64,000 nucleotides of DNA from Rhizobium rosettiformans (GCF_016806065.1 NZ_CP032405.1:434001-498000); one strand, 5' to 3'. Positions 20,092-29,418 are shown, counted from the stretch's first letter. Notes: a model not told the origin generated them from the sequence alone. Numbers and translations are program-made.

Positions 20092-20107
20092 CTAACCGCA
20101 GGGTTAT
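20092..20107 (-). promoter_or_regulatory. PcaQ binding site
   Basis: On the minus strand the sequence is ATAACCCTGCGGTTAG, matching the ATAACC-N4-GGTTAA operator reported for PcaQ of Sinorhizobium meliloti at all but the last base. It sits between pcaD and pcaQ and ends nine bases before the pcaQ ATG, so PcaQ binding could activate pcaDCHGB and dampen its own expression. Confidence 0.82.
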
Positions 20108-20115
20108 GTTTCCCG

Positions 20116-21039
20116 ATGATCGACAACCGCGTGAAGTTTCGGCACTTGCAAACCTTCGTCGAGGTGGCACGTCAAAAGAGCGTCATGAAGGCAGCGGAAC
20201 TCCTGCATGTCAGCCAGCCAGCCGTGACCAAGACAATTCGGGAACTCGAGGAGGTGCTGGGTGTCGCGGTGTTCGAAAAGGATGGTCGCGGCATCCGCAT
20301 CACCCGCTATGGCGAAGCCTTCCTCAAGCACGCAGGCGCCGCACTGACAGCGCTCCGCCAGGGTTTCGATTCCGTCTCCCATGCCCTGCATGCCGATGCC
20401 CCGCCGATCCGGATCGGGGCGCTCCCGACGGTCTCAACCCGCATCATGCCGCAGGCGATGACGCTGTTCCTCAAGGAGGATGTGCCCGCCCGCATCAAGA
20501 TCGTCACCGGCGAGAACGCCGTCCTTCTCGAACAGCTGCGGGTCGGCGATCTTGACCTCGTCGTCGGCCGTCTCGCCGCCCCCGAACAGATGACCGGCTT
20601 CTCCTTCGAGCATCTTTACTCAGAGCAGGTGATCTTTTGCGTCCGCGCCGGTCATCCGCTCCTCTTGGCAGGCTCCGACCTGTTCGGCGAGCTTGAGCGC
20701 TATCCCGTGCTGATGCCCACACGGGCTTCGATCATCCGCCCCTTCGTCGAGCGCTTCCTGATCGCGAACGGCATCTCCGGCATCCCCACCCAGATCGAAA
20801 CGGTTTCCGACAGCTTCGGTCGTGCCTTTGTCCGCCAGACGGATGCGATCTGGATCATCTCAGCCGGCGTCGTGGCGACCGACCTTGCCGATGGCACGCT
20901 GGCAGCCCTGCCGATCGACACGAGCGAAACAAAGGGACCTGTTGGACTGACGGTCCGGGCAGACGCCGTCCCCTCCATGCCGCTTGCGCTTCTGATGCGC
21001 ACGATCCGCGAGGCCGCCACCGAGGTGGCGAAGACCTGA
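20116..21039 (+). CDS. pcaQ: LysR-family activator of the pca operon
   Basis: 307 residues from ATG 20116 (MIDNRVKFRHLQTFVEVARQ). The DNA-binding region (KAAELLHVSQPAVTKTIREL) and the PcaQ-specific opening resemble rhizobial PcaQ. The rest is a LysR effector domain, expected to sense beta-carboxy-muconate and carboxymuconolactone. It is divergent from pcaD with the PcaQ box between them. Ends three bases before the convergent pcaR stop. Confidence 0.92.
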   Translation: MIDNRVKFRHLQTFVEVARQKSVMKAAELLHVSQPAVTKTIRELEEVLGVAVFEKDGRGIRITRYGEAFLKHAGAALTALRQGFDSVSHALHADAPPIRIGALPTVSTRIMPQAMTLFLKEDVPARIKIVTGENAVLLEQLRVGDLDLVVGRLAAPEQMTGFSFEHLYSEQVIFCVRAGHPLLLAGSDLFGELERYPVLMPTRASIIRPFVERFLIANGISGIPTQIETVSDSFGRAFVRQTDAIWIISAGVVATDLADGTLAALPIDTSETKGPVGLTVRADAVPSMPLALLMRTIREAATEVAKT

Positions 21040-21042
21040 ACC

Positions 21043-21804
21043 TCAGGGCAAGAGCGGCTTCAGCCGAGCCTGCATCTCGCGCAGGGCCGGCAGGCAATGT
21101 GCCGGCAGCTCTGCAGCCGGCAGGATCGCGGCCGGCGCGCCGACATTGATGGCTGCCACCACCCGACCACGGTCGTTGCGGATGGGAACCGCGATCGAAC
21201 AGAGGCCGATTTCCAGCTCCTGATCGATAACGGCATAGCCCTGCTCGCGGACCCGGGCGATTTCCGCTTTGAGCTGCGCAGGATCGGTCAGCGTGCGCGG
21301 CGTATGCGCTTTGAGCTGCGAGGCCGCCAGAATGGTATCGACCTCCGCATCCGGAAGCGCAGCCAGCAGCACCCGGCCCATCGAAGCGCTGTAGGCAGAA
21401 AGCCGCGACCCTGGCATCAGATTGATCGACATCACCCGCTTCTGTGCGGCGCGAGCGATATACACGATCTCGGTATTGTCTAGGATCGAGGCCGAGGCGC
21501 TGTGCCCGAGACGCTCGGACAGCTCATCCAGATGCGGCTGCAGAAGCACCGGCAGCGGCGTGGCGGACAGCCAGGCATGGCCGATCCGCAGGATCTTCGA
21601 CGTCAGCGAGAAGAACTTCCCGTCATAATCCGCATAGCCCAGCTCGGCGAGCGTCAAGAGGCAGCGCCGTGTGGTCGCCCTGTCGAGGCCGCTCAGATCC
21701 GCAGCCTCGCTGATACTCAGGCGCTGGCGGTCGACACCGAAAGCTTCCAGCACCTTCAGCCCCTTGGCAAAACCGCCCATGAGATCCCGCTCTCCGATCC
21801 CCAT
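21043..21804 (-). CDS. pcaR: IclR-family regulator of pcaIJF
   Basis: 253 residues from ATG 21804; ATG 21810 and TTG 21816 are also in frame. N-terminal winged helix (GGFAKGLKVLEAFG, SISEAADLSGLDRATTRRCL) and a C-terminal IclR effector domain (YSASMGRVLLAALP; GYAVIDQELEIGLCSIAVPI; VVAAINVGAP). PcaR senses beta-ketoadipate and activates pcaI. It is divergent from pcaI and an exact PcaR box lies 16 bases from its own start, so autorepression is likely. Confidence 0.9.
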   Translation of the reverse strand: MGIGERDLMGGFAKGLKVLEAFGVDRQRLSISEAADLSGLDRATTRRCLLTLAELGYADYDGKFFSLTSKILRIGHAWLSATPLPVLLQPHLDELSERLGHSASASILDNTEIVYIARAAQKRVMSINLMPGSRLSAYSASMGRVLLAALPDAEVDTILAASQLKAHTPRTLTDPAQLKAEIARVREQGYAVIDQELEIGLCSIAVPIRNDRGRVVAAINVGAPAAILPAAELPAHCLPALREMQARLKPLLP

Positions 21805-21818
21805 ATGCATCCCCAAAA

Positions 21819-21853
21819 TGTGCGATTATCGAACAAATATCAAATATCGCACA
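21819..21853. promoter_or_regulatory. PcaR operator between pcaR and pcaI
   Basis: On the minus strand 21834-21820 reads GTTCGATAATCGCAC, identical to the 15-bp PcaR box known from Pseudomonas putida pca promoters. A second, weaker half in the other orientation (ATCGCACA, 21846-21853) makes perfect 8-bp inverted arms with TGTGCGAT (21819-21826). The pcaI start is about 100 bases away. Confidence 0.8.
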
Positions 21854-21935
21854 AATTGCTTGCTGTCGATGGATGGAGGGACCTATTTGTTAGACGAGGA
21901 GCCGGGTGACCGCGCTCGAGGAAACGGGAGTTCCC

Positions 21936-22643
21936 ATGGACAAGAGAATTGCAAGCCCGGCGGATGCCGTGGCCGGGATCGGCGATGGCGCAACCGTCAT
22001 GATCGGAGGCTTCGGTGGCTCCGGCGCACCGATCGAGCTCATTCATGCGCTCATCGATAAGGGGCCGAAGAACCTGACGGTCATCAACAACAATGCCGGA
22101 AACGGGCGCATCGGCATTGCCGCGATGATCGATGCCGGCATGGTTAGGAAGATGATCTGCTCCTTCCCGCGCTCATCCGATCCCCGCGCCTTCACCGACC
22201 GCTATCTCGCCGGCGAGATCGAGCTGGAACTCGTGCCGCAGGGCACGCTTGCCGAGCGCATCCGCGCCGGCGGCGCCGGCATCCCGGCCTTTTACACCCC
22301 GACAGGCTTCGGCACGGAACTGGCCGAGGGCAAGGTGATCGCCGAGTTCGATGGCCGCAAATATGTTCAGGAACGCTGGCTGAAGGCCGACTTTGCCATC
22401 GTCAAGGCACATCTCGGCGACACCATGGGCAACCTGACCTGCCGGATGGCCGGCCGCAACTTCAATCCGCTGATGTGCATGGCGGCTGCCAAGACCATTG
22501 CCCAGGTCTCGAAGATCGTGAAGCCCGGCGAGATCGATCCCGAGCAGGTAATCACCCCCGGCATCTTCGTCGATGGCGTCGTCGAAGTCGCCAACCCGCA
22601 ACAGGAAGAAGAGCTCATCCGGGCCGGAGTGGTATACGCATGA
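21936..22643 (+). CDS. pcaI: 3-oxoadipate CoA-transferase subunit A
   Basis: 235 residues from ATG 21936 (MDKRIASPADAVAGIGDGA), with GGGAG upstream. CoA-transferase family I alpha subunit: TVMIGGFGGSGAPIELIHAL and later YTPTGFGTELAEGK. It moves CoA from succinyl-CoA to 3-oxoadipate together with PcaJ. The stop overlaps the pcaJ start. Controlled by PcaR through the operator upstream. Confidence 0.94.
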   Translation: MDKRIASPADAVAGIGDGATVMIGGFGGSGAPIELIHALIDKGPKNLTVINNNAGNGRIGIAAMIDAGMVRKMICSFPRSSDPRAFTDRYLAGEIELELVPQGTLAERIRAGGAGIPAFYTPTGFGTELAEGKVIAEFDGRKYVQERWLKADFAIVKAHLGDTMGNLTCRMAGRNFNPLMCMAAAKTIAQVSKIVKPGEIDPEQVITPGIFVDGVVEVANPQQEEELIRAGVVYA

Positions 22644-23341
22644 CCGACGCAGCTGCAATCGACACCCGCGAAGACATCAAGCTCTCCAACGCCCAGATCG
22701 CCTGGCGGGCCGCTCAGGACATCCAGGACGGCGCCTATGTCAACCTCGGCATCGGCTTTCCGGAAATGGTCGCCAAGTTCCAGCCCGAGGGACGTGAGGC
22801 CATCTTCCACACCGAAAACGGCGTGCTGAACTTCGGCGAAGCGCCAGCCGCCGGCGAGGAAGACTGGGACCTGATCAACGCCGGCAAGAAGGCGATCACG
22901 CTGAAGCCGGGGGCGGCTTTCTTCCACCACGCCGACAGTTTCGCCATGGTGCGTGGCGGCCATCTCGATGTCGCGATCCTCGGCGCCTATCAGATCGCCG
23001 AAAACGGGGACCTCGCCAACTGGCGCGTCGGCTCCAAGGGCGTTCCGGCCGTCGGCGGCGCCATGGATCTCGTGCATGGCGCAAAGCAGGTCGTCGTCAT
23101 CACCGAACACGTCACCAAGGACGGCAAGCCAAAGCTCGTCGAGCGCTGCAGCTTCCCGCTGACCGGCGTCGGATGCATCACCCGTGTCTACACGAGCCAT
23201 GCCGTGATCGACATCGTCGACGGCAAGTTCGTCGTGCGCGAGAAGCTCGCTGCTATGACGATGGACGAGCTCCAGGCCATGACCGGCGCCAAGCTGCATA
23301 CCGACGGACCGGTTGCTGACCTCGTCGTGCCCGCGCTGTAA
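22640..23341 (+). CDS. pcaJ: 3-oxoadipate CoA-transferase subunit B
   Basis: 233 residues from ATG 22640 (MTDAAAIDTREDIKLSNAQI), overlapping the pcaI stop by four bases. CoA-transferase beta subunit with YVNLGIGFPEMVAKF and the ENG active-site segment in IFHTENGVLNFG, where the Glu forms the acyl-CoA intermediate. Second half of the CoA-transferase. Confidence 0.94.
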   Translation: MTDAAAIDTREDIKLSNAQIAWRAAQDIQDGAYVNLGIGFPEMVAKFQPEGREAIFHTENGVLNFGEAPAAGEEDWDLINAGKKAITLKPGAAFFHHADSFAMVRGGHLDVAILGAYQIAENGDLANWRVGSKGVPAVGGAMDLVHGAKQVVVITEHVTKDGKPKLVERCSFPLTGVGCITRVYTSHAVIDIVDGKFVVREKLAAMTMDELQAMTGAKLHTDGPVADLVVPAL

Positions 23342-23353
23342 GGATTACAAGTC

Positions 23354-24559
23354 ATGACCGAAGCCTATATCTGCGATTACATCCGCACGCCCATCGGCCG
23401 TTTCGGCGGTTCGCTCTCCTCCGTCCGCGCCGATGATCTCGGCGCCGTGCCGCTGAAGGCGCTGATGGAGCGCCATGCGGGCATCGATTGGGAAGCCGTC
23501 GAGGACGTGATCTACGGCTGCGCCAACCAGGCCGGCGAAGACAACCGCAACGTCGCCCGCATGTCCGCTCTGCTCGCTGGCCTGCCCGTCTCCGTGACCG
23601 GCACCACGATCAACCGCCTCTGCGGCTCCGGCATGGATGCCGTGATCACGGCTGCCCGTGCCATCAAATCAGGCGAAGCCGAGCTGATGATTGCAGGCGG
23701 CGTCGAAAGCATGAGCCGCGCACCCTTCGTCATGCCCAAGGCCGACACGGCCTTCTCCCGCAATGCCGAGATCTACGACACAACCATCGGCTGGCGCTTC
23801 GTCAACCCGCTGATGAAGAAGCAATATGGCGTCGATTCCATGCCGGAGACCGGCGACAATGTCGCGATCGACTTCAAGATCTCCCGCGAGGATCAGGATG
23901 CCTTTGCAGTGCGCAGCCAGGCCAAGGCGGCAGAAGCTCAAGGCAATGGCCGGCTGGCAAAGGAAATCACGCCCGTCACCGTGCCGCAGCGCAAGGGCGA
24001 CCCCGTCATCGTCGACCGCGACGAGCACCCGCGCGCGACATCGGTGGAAGCGCTCGCCAAGCTGAAGCCGGTCAATAAAATGGAAGGTGCCACCGTCACC
24101 GCCGGCAATGCGTCGGGCGTCAATGACGGGGCCGCCGCCCTGATCATCGCCTCGGAAGCTGCGGTGAAGAAATACGGCCTCAATCCCATCGCCCGCATCC
24201 TGGGTGGTGCGACAGCGGGTGTTCCGCCGCGCATCATGGGCTTCGGCCCGGCACCGGCCTCGAAGAAGCTGCTCGCTCGCCTCGGCCTCACACAGCAGCA
24301 GATCGACGTGATCGAGTTGAACGAAGCCTTTGCGAGCCAAGGCATCGCCACGCTCCGCGATCTCGGCATCGCGGACGACGACCCGCGTGTCAACCGCAAT
24401 GGTGGCGCCATTGCACTTGGCCACCCGCTCGGCATGTCGGGCGCTCGTATCGCGGGAACGGCAGCGTTGGAACTGAAGGAAACCGGCGGACGCTATGCGC
24501 TCTCCACCATGTGCATCGGCGTCGGGCAGGGCATCACCATCGCCCTGGAACGGGTCTGA
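23354..24559 (+). CDS. pcaF: 3-oxoadipyl-CoA thiolase
   Basis: 401 residues, thiolase family. Active-site residues are complete: C90 in NRLCGSGMDA, H357 in ALGHPLGMSGAR, C387 in MCIGVGQG. The N-terminus (AYICDYIRTPIGRFGGSLS) is typical of PcaF. It cleaves 3-oxoadipyl-CoA into acetyl-CoA and succinyl-CoA, the last step of the pathway. Third gene of pcaIJF, followed by a strong terminator. Confidence 0.95.
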   Translation: MTEAYICDYIRTPIGRFGGSLSSVRADDLGAVPLKALMERHAGIDWEAVEDVIYGCANQAGEDNRNVARMSALLAGLPVSVTGTTINRLCGSGMDAVITAARAIKSGEAELMIAGGVESMSRAPFVMPKADTAFSRNAEIYDTTIGWRFVNPLMKKQYGVDSMPETGDNVAIDFKISREDQDAFAVRSQAKAAEAQGNGRLAKEITPVTVPQRKGDPVIVDRDEHPRATSVEALAKLKPVNKMEGATVTAGNASGVNDGAAALIIASEAAVKKYGLNPIARILGGATAGVPPRIMGFGPAPASKKLLARLGLTQQQIDVIELNEAFASQGIATLRDLGIADDDPRVNRNGGAIALGHPLGMSGARIAGTAALELKETGGRYALSTMCIGVGQGITIALERV

Positions 24560-24569
24560 TATCAGATCG

Positions 24570-24596
24570 AAGGCGCCCCATGCGGGCGCCTTTTCA
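24570..24596 (+). terminator. Rho-independent terminator after pcaF
   Basis: AAGGCGCCC (24570-24578) pairs with GGGCGCCTT (24584-24592) around a five-base loop and runs into TTTT. It lies 10 bases after the pcaF stop and just before the end of the convergent DUF922 gene. Confidence 0.85.
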
Positions 24597-24598
24597 AT

Positions 24599-25195
24599 TC
24601 AGGGGTTGAGGAAAGCAAGGATCAGCTGATGCACCGCCCCTCCAGGTGACATCTCCACACGGTCATAGTCGCTGTGGCGCGCCACATGCGCATCCGAAAT
24701 CGGCTTGAGTTGCGCCTGTAGTGCCGCGCGCACCTTCTTGCAGCCCGGATCGTTTTCATCGCGCAGCCCGATCGACACATCCTGGATGTTCTGGGTCAGA
24801 TCCTTCATGAACTGCCCGTGCAGCTTTTCGTGCTCGACGATACCGTCGTAAAAGACCTGCCACTTTGCCGCCACGTCGGGAGAAAGCTTCTGAGCGGGCT
24901 TCGGCAGTGTATAGGTGATAATTAGCCTCGGCTTGGCCGAAGCAAGGACACAAGCCTGCCCCTGCTGCTGATAGTCCCGCTGCCAGGTCAGCTTGAAGGT
25001 CGTGTGTGCGATGACACGACCAAGGCTGAGCTTGGGTCCACGCTCGCCGATTGACTGGTAGAGCGCCATCGGCGTCGAACCATTGACGGTGTAGTGATCG
25101 ACCTTTTCCGTCGCCTGCCACTCTTGGGCTGCGGCCGGTATCGCTGCACCGACAAAGACGAAAAGGCCGACGAACGCATGAAGTCTTGCTATCAC
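24599..25195 (-). CDS. DUF922 domain protein, putative secreted Zn-dependent protease
   Basis: 198 residues from GTG 25195 (TTG 25201 is equally possible; AGGGAG lies upstream of both). An N-terminal signal peptide is clear (HAFVGLFVFVGAAIPAAAQ). The mature part has RDYQQQGQACVLASAKPRL and a zinc-protease-like VEHEKLHGQF, the HExxH-like core of the DUF922 family. Probably periplasmic; substrate unknown. Convergent with pcaF. Confidence 0.75.
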   Translation of the reverse strand: MIARLHAFVGLFVFVGAAIPAAAQEWQATEKVDHYTVNGSTPMALYQSIGERGPKLSLGRVIAHTTFKLTWQRDYQQQGQACVLASAKPRLIITYTLPKPAQKLSPDVAAKWQVFYDGIVEHEKLHGQFMKDLTQNIQDVSIGLRDENDPGCKKVRAALQAQLKPISDAHVARHSDYDRVEMSPGGAVHQLILAFLNP

Positions 25196-25364
25196 GGTCA
25201 AAAAAGCTCCCTGGATCGGCCATCCTGATATCTGCGGCGCCAAGGAACTGCAACGAACATCTGGCTTGGAGAACGCCGATCGCCGGATTTTAATAATCAG
25301 CAATTTCCGTAATTTTAACGGAATCTCATATAGCTTTTCCGACTTGATGCTAAGGGGAGAAGGG

Positions 25365-27383
25365 GTGAGCGTGAGCGACAAAGGGACGATGACGGGCAAC
25401 AAGTCACCCGCAGGACGCTGGCTCGAACTGTTGAAGGTTCCAAGCGGCAACCCCGCGCTGACCGTCGCTCAGTTCGAAGCCTTTTCGAAGCAGGTCCCGC
25501 TCCTCTATTTCATCCTTGCAACGAACATGATCTCGCTATCCTGGACCCACCAGGGTGCGGCGCCCGACTATCTCGTCGTCTTTCTGCCGGCTGTCATGGC
25601 TACTCTCTTTGCAATGCGCTCGCTGATCTGGTTGCGCGGGCGCAAGCGTGAGCGCACGCCGGAACAGGCCTATCGACAGCTTAAGGCCACGAATATCCTG
25701 TCCTTTCCGATCGCGGTGTTCTGCACCATCTGGTCGATCTCGCTCCTGCCTTATGGAGACCCCTATCAGAAAGCCCATGTCGCTTTCTTCATGGCGATCA
25801 CCGTCATCGGCTGCATCTTCTGCCTGATGCATCTGAGGTCGGCAGCCCTGATCGTCACGGTCACGGTCAACTTGCCCTTCTTCGTGGTCATGTTGATGTC
25901 GGGCGAGCCGACGTTTATCGCCACAGGCGTGAATGTCATTCTGGTGACGATGGCGATGATCATGATCCTCGTCTCGCATTACCGCGACTTCCGCCAGCTG
26001 CACGAGTCCCGCAACGTTCTGATGTTGCAGCAGCAAGCCCTGCAGGAGCAGAACAAGGCGATGCAGGCGCTCTCCGACGAGAACCTGCGCCTTGCCAATC
26101 TCGACAGCCTGACGCTGCTCGCCAACCGACGCAGCTTCTTCCACATGCTCGAAACGGCCTTCAACCGCGCCAGCAGCAGCAATGGCCGGCTGGCCGTGGG
26201 TGTGATCGATCTCGACGGCTTCAAGCCTGTCAACGATCTCTACGGTCACTCAGCCGGTGACAAGGTCCTGATCGAGATCAGCAACCGCCTGTCGACGATC
26301 ACGGACAAGCGGCTATCGGTCTACCGTCTCGGCGGCGACGAATTCGGTCTTCTGCTACAAGGCGACGTGGCCGAGGGCGACGCCATGGCGCTGGGCGAAA
26401 AGGTTTGCGAACTGATCGCCGAACGCATCAATATCGGGAGCGGCATGGTGCAGGTGACCGGCTCGGTCGGCTTCGCTCTCTACCCGGACGTGGGCGAGAC
26501 GGGCCAGGAGATCTACGAACTCGCCGACTACGCCCTTTACACAGCCAAACGTCGTCATCGGGCCGGCACGGTCATCTTCAACGCGGTCCAGGCGAACGAG
26601 CTAAACCGGCAGAAGATCGTCGAGGAGGCGCTGGTCGCAGCCGATCTCGACAAGGAACTGTCACTCGTCTACCAGCCGATCACCTGCGTCGACCGGCGCA
26701 TCTGCATTGGTTTCGAGGCCCTCGCCCGCTGGCAAAGCCCGCGCATCGGCCAAGTATCGCCCGCCGAATTCATCCCCGTGGCAGAGCACAACGGCCGCAT
26801 CACGCTGATGACCCGCATGCTGCTGAAGCGGGCGCTGAAAACAGCCGCACTCTGGCCTGACAATGTCTATCTCTCCTTCAACCTTTCTCCGCACGACCTG
26901 ACGTCACCGGAGAACACGCTGAAGATCGTCTCGATCGTGCTCAAGAGCAATTTCGATCCCCGCCGTATCAATTTCGAGATCACCGAAACCGCCGTCATGC
27001 ACGACTTCGAGCAGGCGAGCGCCTCGATCCAGATGCTGCGTGAACTCGGCGCGGGCATCTCGCTGGATGACTTCGGCACGGGCTATTCGAGCTTGAACCA
27101 CGTGCACAAGCTGCCGCTCACCAAGATCAAGATCGACGGGAGCTTCGTGCGCAATATCCATAACCGCAAGACGAGCTTCAACATCGTCAAGTCGGTGCTG
27201 GCGCTGTGCTACGAGATGGAGCTGGAAGCCATCGTTGAGGGAGTCGAGACCGAAGAAGAACTGCGCATCCTCGAAAACCTCGGCGTCCGAGCGGTCCAGG
27301 GCTACTACTTCGGCAAGCCGATGACGGCAGAGGAAACCCTGAAGCGGCTCGCCCTGCAGGATGCTCAGGCCCTTGCTTCCTGA
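25365..27383 (+). CDS. Membrane-bound GGDEF-EAL cyclic-di-GMP enzyme
   Basis: 672 residues from GTG 25365, with AAGGGGAGA upstream. About six transmembrane helices (residues roughly 40-205), then a coiled coil (LQQQALQEQNKAMQALSDE), a GGDEF domain with intact GGDEF at 323-327, and an EAL domain. EAL residues look catalytically complete: EAL 451-453, EITETAV, DDFGTGYSS, KIDGSFVRN, VEGVETEEE, QGYYFGKP. No RxxD inhibitory site is seen just before GGDEF. It could make or degrade cyclic-di-GMP; with both motifs intact the net direction cannot be told from sequence. Confidence 0.9.
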   Translation: MSVSDKGTMTGNKSPAGRWLELLKVPSGNPALTVAQFEAFSKQVPLLYFILATNMISLSWTHQGAAPDYLVVFLPAVMATLFAMRSLIWLRGRKRERTPEQAYRQLKATNILSFPIAVFCTIWSISLLPYGDPYQKAHVAFFMAITVIGCIFCLMHLRSAALIVTVTVNLPFFVVMLMSGEPTFIATGVNVILVTMAMIMILVSHYRDFRQLHESRNVLMLQQQALQEQNKAMQALSDENLRLANLDSLTLLANRRSFFHMLETAFNRASSSNGRLAVGVIDLDGFKPVNDLYGHSAGDKVLIEISNRLSTITDKRLSVYRLGGDEFGLLLQGDVAEGDAMALGEKVCELIAERINIGSGMVQVTGSVGFALYPDVGETGQEIYELADYALYTAKRRHRAGTVIFNAVQANELNRQKIVEEALVAADLDKELSLVYQPITCVDRRICIGFEALARWQSPRIGQVSPAEFIPVAEHNGRITLMTRMLLKRALKTAALWPDNVYLSFNLSPHDLTSPENTLKIVSIVLKSNFDPRRINFEITETAVMHDFEQASASIQMLRELGAGISLDDFGTGYSSLNHVHKLPLTKIKIDGSFVRNIHNRKTSFNIVKSVLALCYEMELEAIVEGVETEEELRILENLGVRAVQGYYFGKPMTAEETLKRLALQDAQALAS

Positions 27384-27387
27384 GATC

Positions 27388-28140
27388 TCACAATGAACGC
27401 ATCCTCATCGACGCCTTAAGACGCCGGACCGTGTCCGCATCCGTGCGACGAACGGATTGATCCTCAAAACCGAGCTCGACCAGTCGATCCTGTCCGCGGT
27501 CAACCTGGCTGCAAGAGGCATGCAGTTCTCGGATTTCAGGGACAGCAAGGAAATGGGCCGCATTCTCCGGCCGCACACCACCACCGGGCATGATCGAGAT
27601 GCGTCCTGCACCGTGGCGGGCGAGACGTTCGATTGCGGCAAGCCCCTGCTCCGCATGCCGCGCGCCGCCTGAGGTGAGAACGCGGGAAAACCCGAGTTCG
27701 ATGGCGAGATCGAGCGCGACCTGCATGTCGGCGACCACATCGATTGCCCGGTGGAGGGTCAGATCGAGACCGTCGGCCGCTTTGATCAGCCGCCGGATCG
27801 CGTCGATATCGAGCGCAGCAGTATCGGTGGTCGCACCGATCACCACACCGGCCAGCCCCGCCTCCCGCGCAGCATGAATATCCGCCTCCATCACGGCGAT
27901 CTCATCCATCGAGTAGGTGAAATGCCCGGCACGCGGACGGATCAAGGCATGCACAGGGATCGGTGCGCGTGCAGCGATCGCCATGAACCCACAAGACGGT
28001 GTCAGGCCACCCGAGCCAAGCGCCGAGCAAAGCTCGATACGGTCGGCCCCACCGACAATCGCAGCTTCAAGACCCGCGAAGTCATCGACGCAGATTTCGA
28101 GTAGCAGTCCTGATGCTTTGCCTTGGGAAGTCGCGGCCAC
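27388..28140 (-). CDS. cutC: CutC family protein
   Basis: 250 residues from GTG 28140; seven bases separate it from the MFS stop. The TIM-barrel CutC pattern is clear: LLEICVDDFAGLEAAIVGGA, RIELCSALGSGGLTPS, VHALIRPRAGHF, LTLHRAIDV, VLTSGGARHAEQG, IMPGGGVRPENA. Named for copper homeostasis in E. coli, but the biochemical role is unsettled. As last gene of the RidA-to-CutC operon it may serve carbohydrate metabolism rather than copper handling. Confidence 0.9.
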   Translation of the reverse strand: MAATSQGKASGLLLEICVDDFAGLEAAIVGGADRIELCSALGSGGLTPSCGFMAIAARAPIPVHALIRPRAGHFTYSMDEIAVMEADIHAAREAGLAGVVIGATTDTAALDIDAIRRLIKAADGLDLTLHRAIDVVADMQVALDLAIELGFSRVLTSGGARHAEQGLAAIERLARHGAGRISIMPGGGVRPENAAHFLAVPEIRELHASCSQVDRGQDRLVELGFEDQSVRRTDADTVRRLKASMRMRSL

Positions 28141-28147
28141 CTGTTCT

Positions 28148-29359
28148 TCACCCTTCTGTTTTGAGCTTCGGCGTCCTGTCGAGCACCCACAAGAGACCGA
28201 CGCCGATGGCTCCCGCGATCGAGGCGATGATCGCCGTGCCCGCATAGTCGCTGATGCTGGTGCCGAGCGCAAACATCAGCGAGGCCATTCCACCGCTCAA
28301 GAAGATGTTGACGGCAATCAGCGAGCTGCCGAGACCGGCGCGGTCGGCGATCAGGTTCTGCAGATAGGTGATCGGGATCGCAATGATGCCGGCGGCGCCA
28401 AGGCCTGCAACGACAGTGAGCAGATAGACGTCCATCGGTCGGTCGGCGAGACCGAGGAAAACGAGATAGCTGCAGTAGATCAGCGCTGCCGTGACCATCG
28501 CAAAGAGGATGGAGGTGCGCGCTTCGACCCATCCCCAGAAGAGGATGAAGATGATTTCGAGAAAGGCCACGATCCCGACGATGACGCCGACATCAGCAGA
28601 TGTGCCGCCCGCCTTGCCGGTGACGATCAGAGGCAGAACGGTGCCATTGGCATGCAGCATGGCCGAGATCAGCGAAATCGCCAGAAGCCTTGGCAGGACA
28701 CTTGCCGAGCCGATCTGCCGGATGGAGCGGAAGAAGGAATAGTGCTGCCGTTCCCCCTCCTGCACGGGTTTGGAACGATCGAGCCCGAAGACGAAGAGCA
28801 AGAGACAGACGAGACAGGCGAGGCTTGCAAGCAGAAAGGCCGGCAGCATGCTGGGCCGACCGACGAGCAGCGCCCCGACAATGCCGGGCACGAGCACCCA
28901 GGAGGCGGAAAGGATGGCCCGGACGGCCGAATTCACCGCCATCAGCTCGCGTACCGCCATGCCGGAAGAAACCGCCCGGATATTGGCAAAGATCAGCGAG
29001 TTGATCGTGCCGAAAACCGGGATCAAGACCAGCGTCGCGATGGCAAACATGACAGGCGTCGGCACCACGTAGACGAGCCCGAAACCGATGATGCCGAAGA
29101 TGGCGGCCAGGATCATCGGTGAGCGGAAATGGCCTAGCCGGTCAGCGATGATGCCGGCGGTTACGCTGGCGCTGACATTCACCACAGCCGCGAGGAAAAT
29201 CAGCACCGAATAGACGGCGTCCGACAGTCCGAGTTCACGGATGCCGATCAGCGACATGTAGGGCGACGTCGCAGCGCCGGAGAAGCCGAAGAAGAAGATC
29301 GCGGCCGCACTGACCCGGATCGGCTTGTGGCGATAGACCACCGAAAAGGAGGACAACAT
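28148..29359 (-). CDS. MFS transporter (sugar efflux/SetB-like)
   Basis: 403 residues from ATG 29359, with about 12 hydrophobic helices and charged loops such as ADRLGHFRSPM between helices 2 and 3. The overall look (AAIFFFGFSGAATSPYMSLI, and SLIAVNIFLSGGMASLMFAL near the end) is that of the sugar-efflux SetA/SetB branch of the major facilitator superfamily. In this operon it may import or export the sugar or amide being processed; direction and substrate are unknown. Confidence 0.78.
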   Translation of the reverse strand: MLSSFSVVYRHKPIRVSAAAIFFFGFSGAATSPYMSLIGIRELGLSDAVYSVLIFLAAVVNVSASVTAGIIADRLGHFRSPMILAAIFGIIGFGLVYVVPTPVMFAIATLVLIPVFGTINSLIFANIRAVSSGMAVRELMAVNSAVRAILSASWVLVPGIVGALLVGRPSMLPAFLLASLACLVCLLLFVFGLDRSKPVQEGERQHYSFFRSIRQIGSASVLPRLLAISLISAMLHANGTVLPLIVTGKAGGTSADVGVIVGIVAFLEIIFILFWGWVEARTSILFAMVTAALIYCSYLVFLGLADRPMDVYLLTVVAGLGAAGIIAIPITYLQNLIADRAGLGSSLIAVNIFLSGGMASLMFALGTSISDYAGTAIIASIAGAIGVGLLWVLDRTPKLKTEG

Positions 29360-29418
29360 CAAGGGTACAATCGGGTTGGGGATCGTGCCGCCGGAAGGGC
29401 GGCACCGACATCAAAGTC

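Noticed and set aside
27917..29122. Long + strand frame of 401 codons rich in Asp, Glu and Arg
   Set aside because: Antisense to the MFS and CutC genes; composition is that of a shadow of a membrane-protein gene.
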